A stretch of DNA of 13,610 nt from an uncultured Bacilli bacterium (GTDB taxonomy: Bacteria; Bacillota_I; Bacilli_A; RF39; UBA660): assembly GCA_948543905.1 (NCBI GenBank), contig CAOVIS010000018.1, positions 1 through 13,610 on the forward strand. The letters are read 5' to 3'. The notes below the pieces were generated by a model. That model had not been told where the DNA came from and made no database searches. It saw only the letters and a list, made by a program, of their open reading frames with translations. This document shows, in pieces, positions 6,557-10,733 of the stretch; the stretch's first letter is position 1; the number at the start of each line of letters is the position of its first letter. The position numbers and the translations under genes are program-made.

Positions 6557-7012
6557 TCATCCAATTAATTCTTTTATTGGGATTTCCGTATCTATTCTTC
6601 CAAGTATATAATCACAAGAAATATTAAACAATTTAGCATAATTAATTAAAAAAGCAGTTTGTATTAGATTAATCCCATTTTCATATCTCGAAATTACTCC
6701 GTTATCTGTTTTTAATACCTTAGCAAGCTCACTTTGTGTATAATTATTATCTCTTCTTATGTCTTTTAATCTTTTGGTATGGATATTTCTATTTATACCA
6801 CTTTTCATATTATCATAATATTTTCCATTACTAAGACCTAACGCATAATCAATTGAAACATTAAAATAATCACAGAAATCAATAAGTCTCTTAAGAGGAA
6901 TAGTATTTTTTCCACCTTCCCAATCACAATAAGTTGATTTTGCTACTCCCAAAATTTTAGCTACTTCAAACTGACAAAGATCATTTCTTTGCCTTATATA
7001 CTTTAAATTCAT
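6557..7012 (-). CDS. Transcriptional regulator with two XRE-type helix-turn-helix domains
   Basis: The 151-residue protein is two Cro/C1-type HTH domains joined by a short linker. Domain 1 spans about residues 3-60, with QFEVAKILGVAKSTYCDWEGG as its HTH core and SIDYALGLSN at its end. Domain 2 spans about 80-140, with TQSELAKVLKTDNGVISRYENG as core and SCDYILGRID at its end. Each domain closes with the same FNxSxDYxLG pattern, as in an internal duplication. No ligand-binding, protease or membrane domain is present. AAGGA lies upstream of the ATG at 7012. It is convergent with tsaD and divergent from rplK; an 18-bp direct repeat overlapping its promoter suggests autoregulation. What it controls cannot be told. 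It could be a phage-derived or host regulator; no phage genes are near. Confidence 0.85.
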   Translation of the reverse strand: MNLKYIRQRNDLCQFEVAKILGVAKSTYCDWEGGKNTIPLKRLIDFCDYFNVSIDYALGLSNGKYYDNMKSGINRNIHTKRLKDIRRDNNYTQSELAKVLKTDNGVISRYENGINLIQTAFLINYAKLFNISCDYILGRIDTEIPIKELIG

Positions 7013-7042
7013 AATATTTATCCTTATCTCTAAATATAGTTT

Positions 7043-7072
7043 ATTTTAATAATTAAGGCTCTTCCATATCAA
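7043..7072 (-). promoter_or_regulatory. Promoter of the tandem-HTH regulator
   Basis: On the minus strand TTGATA (7072-7067), an 18-bp spacer and TAAAAT (7048-7043). The upstream edge of the -35 touches the direct repeat at 7072-7109. Confidence 0.6.
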
Positions 7073-7109
7073 TTCGCTAAATAACATAAATATTCGCAAA
7101 TTAACATAA
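7072..7109. repeat. Two direct repeats with 20-bp period, probable operator
   Basis: ATTCGCTAAATAACATAA (7072-7089) and ATTCGCAAATTAACATAA (7092-7109) match at 16 of 18 positions and start exactly 20 bp apart, about two helical turns, so two protein units would sit on the same face. They lie immediately upstream of the HTH gene -35 box. Binding by the tandem-HTH protein is inferred from position. Confidence 0.6.
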
Positions 7110-7125
7110 GCATTTCTAAAAAAAG

Positions 7126-7147
7126 TTTTGGTGATACAATACCAAAA
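7126..7147. repeat. Inverted repeat with 7-bp arms
   Basis: TTTTGGT (7126-7132) and ACCAAAA (7141-7147) flank GATACAAT. Read on the minus strand it is a hairpin followed by CTTTTTTT, so it could be a weak terminator towards the HTH gene. Read on the plus strand, TGATACAAT inside it is an extended -10-like element. Which reading is right cannot be decided here. Confidence 0.45.
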
Positions 7148-7224
7148 GAAATTAGCAACACTAAAATAAGGATAAAAATTAAATAACCTTTTAAAGATAA
7201 AGCAAAATAAAAGTTTAAAAACTA

Positions 7225-7253
7225 TTGTAATTATGCCTATTCTATGGTAATAT
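7225..7253 (+). promoter_or_regulatory. Promoter of rplK-rplA
   Basis: TTGTAA (7225-7230), a 17-bp spacer and TAATAT (7248-7253), with TGG extending the -10. The predicted start near 7260 gives a leader of about 100 nt containing the L1-type element. Confidence 0.75.
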
Positions 7254-7288
7254 TATTAATGCAAATTTTATTATTTGCATATAGTTTA

Positions 7289-7320
7289 GTGGGAGGGAAC
7301 TTGGATTTGCCCTAAACCAC
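7289..7320 (+). promoter_or_regulatory. L1-binding leader element (23S rRNA mimic) upstream of rplK
   Basis: GTGG (7289-7292) pairs with CCAC (7317-7320). An asymmetric internal loop (GA against TAAA) follows, then GGG (7295-7297) pairs with CCC (7310-7312). The GTGGGAGG...ACCAC pattern is that of the 23S rRNA helix bound by L1. In E. coli, L1 represses rplKA by binding a similar structure in the mRNA; the same control is inferred here. It lies about 27 bases upstream of the rplK ribosome binding site. Confidence 0.7.
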
Positions 7321-7359
7321 AAGAACGAAAATATTTAAAATTTTATAGGAGGTGTTTTC

Positions 7360-7953
7360 GTGGCAAAAGAAGTCGTTAAAAAAATTAAACTTCAAATTGA
7401 AGCTGGAAAGGCTACGCCTGCTCCCCCAGTTGGAACAGTTCTTGGACCTGCTGGTGTAAACTTACAAGAATTTTGTACTAAGTTTAACGAAGCTACTAGA
7501 GAAAAAATGGGCGATGTCGTTCCTTGTGAAATTTCAATTTATGACGATAGAAGTTTCGATTTTGTTTTAAAAACTGCTCCAGCTGGTTTCTTGCTTAAGA
7601 AAGCAGCTAAGATTAAAAAAGGATCTACAAAGGGTGCTAATGAAATCGTTGCTACTATCACTAAAGAAGACGTGAAGAAAATAGCTGAGGAAAAATTACC
7701 TGATTTAAATGCTTATGATGTTGAATCTGCAATGAAAATAATTGAAGGAACAGCTCGTAACATGGGTATTGCTGTAAAAGGTGTTAATGATGCCGAATTA
7801 GCCGCTCAAGCTGAAGAAGCGCGTCGTGAAGAAGCAGAAGCTCAAAAACGTGAAGAGCAACTTGCTGAAATGGAAGCAGAAGCAAAAGAATTTAATGCTG
7901 AAGTTCCTGTTGCTGGCGATGAAGAAAAAGCTGAAGAATCTGCAAGTGAATAA
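7360..7953 (+). CDS. rplK: 50S ribosomal protein L11 with an acidic C-terminal extension
   Basis: L11 binds 23S rRNA at the GTPase-associated centre together with the L10-L12 stalk. The core to about residue 142 is canonical: [20 protein letters not shown] with the proline-rich N-terminal segment, [39 protein letters not shown], and the C-terminal RNA-binding domain ending [15 protein letters not shown]. Most L11 proteins stop there. This one continues for about 55 residues, rich in Glu and Ala with some Arg/Lys ([19 protein letters not shown] and on), probably one long helix or coiled coil with a disordered acidic tail. The start is GTG at 7360 with AGGAGG at 7347-7352. It is the first gene of the rplK-rplA pair; secE-nusG, usually upstream, is absent. 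Confidence 0.96.
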   Translation: MAKEVVKKIKLQIEAGKATPAPPVGTVLGPAGVNLQEFCTKFNEATREKMGDVVPCEISIYDDRSFDFVLKTAPAGFLLKKAAKIKKGSTKGANEIVATITKEDVKKIAEEKLPDLNAYDVESAMKIIEGTARNMGIAVKGVNDAELAAQAEEARREEAEAQKREEQLAEMEAEAKEFNAEVPVAGDEEKAEESASE

Positions 7954-8008
7954 CAATTAAAAATAAAAGAAATCCATCTTAAAAAACCACAGATAGGAGG
8001 GAAAAAAA

Positions 8009-8707
8009 TTGAAAAAACACGGTAAAAAATATGTGGAAGCATCAAAAAAAGTTGAAGCAAATAAAGTTTATAGTGCTGCTGATGCTATCAAACTAGTAAA
8101 AGAAACAAGCGTTACTAAGTTTGATGCAACTGTTGAAGTAGCTATAAAATTAAACATTGATGCGAAGAAAACTGACCAAAATTTACGTGGAAGTTTTGTT
8201 CTTCCAAATGGCACAGGTAAAACTAAAAGAATTTTAGTTATTGCTAAAGGAGAAGCTGCTACTAAAGCAAAAAATGCTGGAGCAGACTATGTAGGCGATA
8301 AAGATATGATTGAAAAAATTAGTAAAGAAAACTGGTTTGACTTTGATGTAATTGTTGCTACTCCTGACATGATGCCTGAACTAGGTAAAATTGGTAAAGT
8401 TTTAGGACCAAAAGGATTAATGCCTAATCCAAAAACTGGTACAGTAACAACTGATGTTGAAAAAGCTATAAATGATATTAACAAAGGTATGGTAAGTTAT
8501 AAAAATGATAGTTTTGGAAACATTCATACTATTATTGGTAAAGTATCTTTTGATGAAGCTAAATTACTAGAGAATTTAAGCTATGTTGTTAAAACTGTAT
8601 CTGCTGCTAAACCAACTAGTGTAAAAAGAGTATTTATAAATAATATAAGTATTGCTAGTACAATGGGTCCTGGAATTAAAGTAGATAAAAATTCTTTTGA
8701 CATTTAA
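8009..8707 (+). CDS. rplA: 50S ribosomal protein L1
   Basis: L1 binds the mobile L1 stalk of 23S rRNA at the E site and can repress its own operon. The 232-residue length is normal. Motifs: [13 protein letters not shown] at the N-terminus, [69 protein letters not shown] in the middle domain, and [27 protein letters not shown] near the end. The start is TTG at 8009, chosen because AGGAGGG precedes it at normal spacing and no ATG is near. The last codons (Phe-Asp-Ile-stop) overlap the -35 box of the rplJ promoter. The ribosome binding site can be partly paired with 7973-7979, which may favour coupling to rplK translation. Confidence 0.96.
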   Translation: MKKHGKKYVEASKKVEANKVYSAADAIKLVKETSVTKFDATVEVAIKLNIDAKKTDQNLRGSFVLPNGTGKTKRILVIAKGEAATKAKNAGADYVGDKDMIEKISKENWFDFDVIVATPDMMPELGKIGKVLGPKGLMPNPKTGTVTTDVEKAINDINKGMVSYKNDSFGNIHTIIGKVSFDEAKLLENLSYVVKTVSAAKPTSVKRVFINNISIASTMGPGIKVDKNSFDI

Positions 8708-8725
8708 TTAAATTTGTAATATAAT
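8697..8725 (+). promoter_or_regulatory. Consensus sigma-A promoter of rplJ-rplL
   Basis: TTGACA (8697-8702), a 17-bp spacer and TATAAT (8720-8725): every core position matches consensus. The -35 lies inside the last codons and stop of rplA. The predicted start is near 8732, at the beginning of the L10 leader. Confidence 0.85.
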
Positions 8726-8734
8726 ATGCATATA

Positions 8735-8836
8735 AAAAGCAAACCAAAGACAGTAGGGGCTTTTGCTTAATAATCCTACCGAGGGGAGCCTTGAGACTTT
8801 TATGTTTCTTAAGCTTCCTAACTAGGGAAGCTTTTT
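8735..8836 (+). promoter_or_regulatory. L10 ribosomal protein leader (autoregulatory RNA)
   Basis: The transcript upstream of rplJ contains ACCAAAGACAGTAGGGGC and later AATCCTACCGAGGGGAGCC, the conserved parts of the Firmicutes L10 leader, where L10(L12)4 binds a kinked helix. AGTAGG pairs with CCTACC. Downstream, GGGAGCCTTGAG (8784-8795) can pair with CTTAAGCTTCC (8808-8818), with one bulge and two G-U pairs; this is mutually exclusive with the terminator at 8811-8836. Excess L10-L12 is therefore expected to favour termination (inference from the known family). Confidence 0.85.
8811..8836 (+). terminator. Attenuator terminator of the L10 leader
   Basis: AAGCTTCC (8811-8818) pairs with GGAAGCTT (8826-8833) around a 7-nt loop, with T through 8836. 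It lies before rplJ and is alternative to the helix 8784-8818. Confidence 0.8.
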
Positions 8837-8860
8837 ATAAATAAATCAAGGAGGAGAAAC

Positions 8861-9352
8861 ATGGCAAGTAAAAAAATTCTAGACACTAAGAAAGCTATTG
8901 TATCTGAGATAACAGATAAAGTAAAAAACAGTGAATCTGTAATTTTATTTGAATATCAAGGACTTACAGTTGCCGAAGTTAGTGAACTAAGAAAAAAGCT
9001 TAGAGAAGATGAAGCTGAAGTAAAAGTTTATAAAAATACACTTTTAAAAAGAGCTTTAGATGATTTGAGTATCGATTTAGATGGTTTCTTAGAAGGACCA
9101 AATGCAATAATGTTTGGTAAAAATTTACTTGAACCAATTAAAACAATCGCTGATTTTGCTAAATCTCATGATAAAATGAATATTCGTATTGGAATTATTA
9201 ATGGCGAAAAAGCAGAATTAAGTGTAATTAATGAATATGCGGCTATTCCATCATATGAAGGATTGTTAACAATGCTTGCAGGTGGTATGATTGAGCATAT
9301 CAGAAATTTAGCTATTGGTTTAAATCTATATGCCGAAAAAATAGAAAATTAG
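8861..9352 (+). CDS. rplJ: 50S ribosomal protein L10
   Basis: L10 anchors L12 dimers to the ribosome, forming the stalk base next to L11. The 163-residue protein has the usual pattern: [39 protein letters not shown], then [24 protein letters not shown], and a C-terminal helix ([29 protein letters not shown]) of the type that carries L12 dimers. AAGGAGG precedes the ATG at 8861. It lies 17 bp before the L12 start and is controlled by the leader upstream. Confidence 0.97.
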   Translation: MASKKILDTKKAIVSEITDKVKNSESVILFEYQGLTVAEVSELRKKLREDEAEVKVYKNTLLKRALDDLSIDLDGFLEGPNAIMFGKNLLEPIKTIADFAKSHDKMNIRIGIINGEKAELSVINEYAAIPSYEGLLTMLAGGMIEHIRNLAIGLNLYAEKIEN

Positions 9353-9368
9353 AAAGGAATTGAAAAAA

Positions 9369-9737
9369 ATGGCAAAATTAACTAAAGAAGATTTTATTAA
9401 TTCATTAAAAGAAATGACTATTCTAGAAGTAAAAGAATTAGTTGACGCAATGAAAGAAGAATTTGGAGTAGATCCAAGTGCAGTAGCAGTGTCAGCTGCT
9501 CCAGCTGCAGGCGCAGAAGAAGCAGGAAGTGCTAACAAGACTGTAGTTCTAAAAAGTGCTGGTGGAAACAAAATTGCAGTTATCAAAATAATTAAAGAAG
9601 TTACAGGCTTAGGCTTAGTTGAAGCTAAGGGAATTGCTGATAATGGTGGAAACTTAAAAGAAAATATTCCTGCTGATGAAGCTGAAGCTTTAAAAGTACA
9701 ACTTGAAGAAGCTGGCGCAGAAGTAGAATTAGTATAA
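9369..9737 (+). CDS. rplL: 50S ribosomal protein L7/L12
   Basis: L12 is the multicopy stalk protein that recruits translation factors. The 122-residue protein has the N-terminal dimerisation domain ([28 protein letters not shown]), an Ala/Gly-rich hinge ([16 protein letters not shown]) and the globular C-terminal domain with [29 protein letters not shown], ending [10 protein letters not shown]. The ATG at 9369 was chosen: AAAGGA ends 10 bases before it, while the in-frame TTG at 9360 directly abuts that ribosome binding site. A strong terminator follows; rpoB, the usual downstream gene, is absent from the window. Confidence 0.97.
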   Translation: MAKLTKEDFINSLKEMTILEVKELVDAMKEEFGVDPSAVAVSAAPAAGAEEAGSANKTVVLKSAGGNKIAVIKIIKEVTGLGLVEAKGIADNGGNLKENIPADEAEALKVQLEEAGAEVELV

Positions 9738-9742
9738 TCTAA

Positions 9743-9770
9743 AAAAACTGTTAGAAACCTAGCAGTTTTT
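9743..9770 (+). terminator. Strong intrinsic terminator after rplL
   Basis: AAAAACTGTTAG (9743-9754) pairs with CTAGCAGTTTTT (9759-9770) around the tetraloop AAAC, with one G-U pair and a T tract. It ends the rplJ-rplL transcript. Confidence 0.9.
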
Positions 9771-9799
9771 AATTACCATAAAATAATTAAGAATTTTTC

Positions 9800-9828
9800 T
9801 TGCTTTTTCTTAAATATACGTTTATAAT
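9800..9828 (+). promoter_or_regulatory. Promoter of the small membrane protein genes
   Basis: TTGCTT (9800-9805), a 17-bp spacer and TATAAT (9823-9828). The predicted start near 9835 precedes AGAGAGGG at 9837-9844. This excludes a protein start at 9800. Confidence 0.75.
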
Positions 9829-9850
9829 TAATAATAAGAGAGGGTATATC

Positions 9851-10126
9851 ATGAAAGAGAAATTTAAAATGACTAAAGGTGAAATAATAAAAGTGGCTAT
9901 TATTGCGCTTGTATTAATATGGATAATAATATTTTTTATAGATTATTTTAGAGCCCGTAATTCTAAATTACCAATGTTCTGTATAAGTAGTAATATTAAA
10001 GAGTACTCTGACGGAAGTGTATATACATGCACAGGTCTCGGCTATAAAATGTATAAATATGATCGTACTAGTATTCCAACTAGTGTACAATTTGGACCAT
10101 TTTTTATTAAGGAAAGAACTAAATAG
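9851..10126 (+). CDS. Small single-pass membrane protein of unknown function
   Basis: I do not recognise a named family. The 91-residue protein has a basic N-terminus (KEKFKMTKGE), one membrane helix at about 13-31 (VAIIALVLIWIIIFFI), then a ~60-residue domain containing CISSN, EYSDGSVYTCTGLGYKMYKYD and FGPFFIK. By the positive-inside rule the C-terminal part faces outside. Cys44 and Cys60 could form a disulfide. The YxDG...GLGYK-x-Y...GPFF pattern resembles uncharacterised Firmicutes proteins I have seen, but no function is known to me. The ATG at 9851 is set by the promoter at 9800-9828 and AGAGAGGG at 9837-9844. A second small membrane protein gene follows 35 bp later. Confidence 0.75.
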   Translation: MKEKFKMTKGEIIKVAIIALVLIWIIIFFIDYFRARNSKLPMFCISSNIKEYSDGSVYTCTGLGYKMYKYDRTSIPTSVQFGPFFIKERTK

Positions 10127-10135
10127 GTCTTTTTT
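10113..10135 (+). terminator. Weak hairpin over the stop of the 9851 gene
   Basis: AAAG/CTTT plus AC/GT with one bulged A (10113-10119 with 10127-10132), followed by T through 10135. It is weak and would allow read-through to the 10162 gene, which has no clear promoter of its own. Confidence 0.3.
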
Positions 10136-10161
10136 AATTTAGATAAAGAGGAATGTTAAGT

Positions 10162-10521
10162 ATGAAAAATAATAAAGCTTTTATAATTTGGAGTATTGTT
10201 GTAGTTTTAATAGTAATAATGCTCACAATTTTAGGGTTTGTTTTAAAAAATAAAACGAGCAAATATACACCTGTTGAAGAAAAACTAGAAGAAAAAGCTA
10301 AACAATATGTAGATAAACTATTTTTATATCCAGAGCATAAAGGAGAGAGAATTAAAATTACTAGTGAAGAAATGATTGAAGAGGGTATTCTTGACGAATT
10401 AAAAATAGAAAATGACACTTGCGCTGGTTATGTCATAGTAACAAATAATGATGTATATAAATATAATACTTACATAAAATGTACAAATTATACTACAAGC
10501 GGTTATGATAAAAACAAGTAA
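10162..10521 (+). CDS. Small single-pass membrane protein with a two-Cys extracytoplasmic domain
   Basis: Not a recognised named family. The 119-residue protein has a short basic N-terminus, one membrane helix at about 7-28 (FIIWSIVVVLIVIMLTILGFVL), then a Glu/Lys-rich helix (EEKLEEKAKQYVDKLF). A small domain with ITSEEMIEEGILDEL, CAGYVIV (Cys87) and YIKCTNYTTSGY (Cys107) follows. The layout of a membrane helix, an amphipathic helix and a small beta domain with two cysteines recalls pseudopilin-like proteins, but there is no prepilin peptidase site (G then F/M-E) before the helix, so this is only a resemblance. The ATG at 10162 was chosen because AAAGAGG ends about 10 bases before it; the ATG at 10153 abuts it. 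A terminator follows. Confidence 0.75.
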   Translation: MKNNKAFIIWSIVVVLIVIMLTILGFVLKNKTSKYTPVEEKLEEKAKQYVDKLFLYPEHKGERIKITSEEMIEEGILDELKIENDTCAGYVIVTNNDVYKYNTYIKCTNYTTSGYDKNK

Positions 10522-10547
10522 TTTTACAATAATGTGAAAAAAGCCCT

Positions 10548-10575
10548 AAATATCATGCAAAACATGATATTTTTT
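10548..10575 (+). terminator. Intrinsic terminator after the small membrane protein genes
   Basis: AAATATCATG (10548-10557) pairs perfectly with CATGATATTT (10563-10572) around a 5-nt loop, followed by T through 10575. Confidence 0.85.
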
Positions 10576-10628
10576 ATATAATATGAAAGTTATACTTTGA
10601 AAATAATTTTATAAAATCAAAGAAAAGT

Positions 10629-10657
10629 TTAACATACATATATTATTTTGATATAAT
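10629..10657 (+). promoter_or_regulatory. Orphan near-consensus promoter facing the ABC gene 3' end
   Basis: TTAACA (10629-10634), a 17-bp spacer and TATAAT (10652-10657) with TGA extending the -10. No plus-strand gene follows; transcription from about 10664 would run antisense into the ABC transporter gene. Confidence 0.5.
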
Positions 10658-10703
10658 TAGATTATCAAAAAAAGATTTTCTAAACCTATGTAAAAGTGTG
10701 CAT

Positions 10704-10733
10704 AAAAAAATTAAAGCTTTTACACTTTAATTT
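10704..10733 (-). terminator. Intrinsic terminator of the ABC transporter gene
   Basis: On the minus strand AAATTAAAG (10733-10725) pairs with CTTTAATTT (10716-10708) around an 8-nt loop, followed by T to 10704. It begins at the stop codon of the ABC gene. Confidence 0.8.

Larger units (their letters stand above)
7013..7359. other. 347-bp intergenic region between the HTH regulator and rplK
   Basis: No convincing gene. It holds the HTH gene promoter (7043-7072, minus), an 18-bp direct repeat (7072-7109), an inverted repeat (7126-7147), the rplK promoter (7225-7253) and the L1-type leader (7289-7320). The stretch 7148-7220 is AT-rich; AAGGATAAAAATT near 7171 resembles the ribosome binding site of the HTH gene but is followed only by ATTAAATAA, so no reading frame starts there. 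Confidence 0.8.

Noticed and set aside
7842..8060. Minus-strand frame of 72 codons over the rplK-rplA junction
   Set aside because: Shadow of the Glu/Ala-rich rplK tail; no ribosome binding site and it overlaps two certain genes.
8287..8484. Minus-strand frame of 65 codons inside rplA
   Set aside because: Lies wholly inside rplA with no initiation signals.
9326..9586. Minus-strand frame of 86 codons over rplJ-rplL
   Set aside because: Antisense of the Ala-rich L12 hinge and L10 end; no supporting signals.
9800..9850. N-terminal extension of the first small membrane protein from a TTG at 9800
   Set aside because: The TTG is part of the -35 box and lies upstream of the predicted transcript start; the ribosome binding site fits the ATG at 9851.
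10134..10418. Minus-strand frame of 94 codons
   Set aside because: Antisense to the 10162 gene, which has a proper ribosome binding site, membrane helix and terminator.
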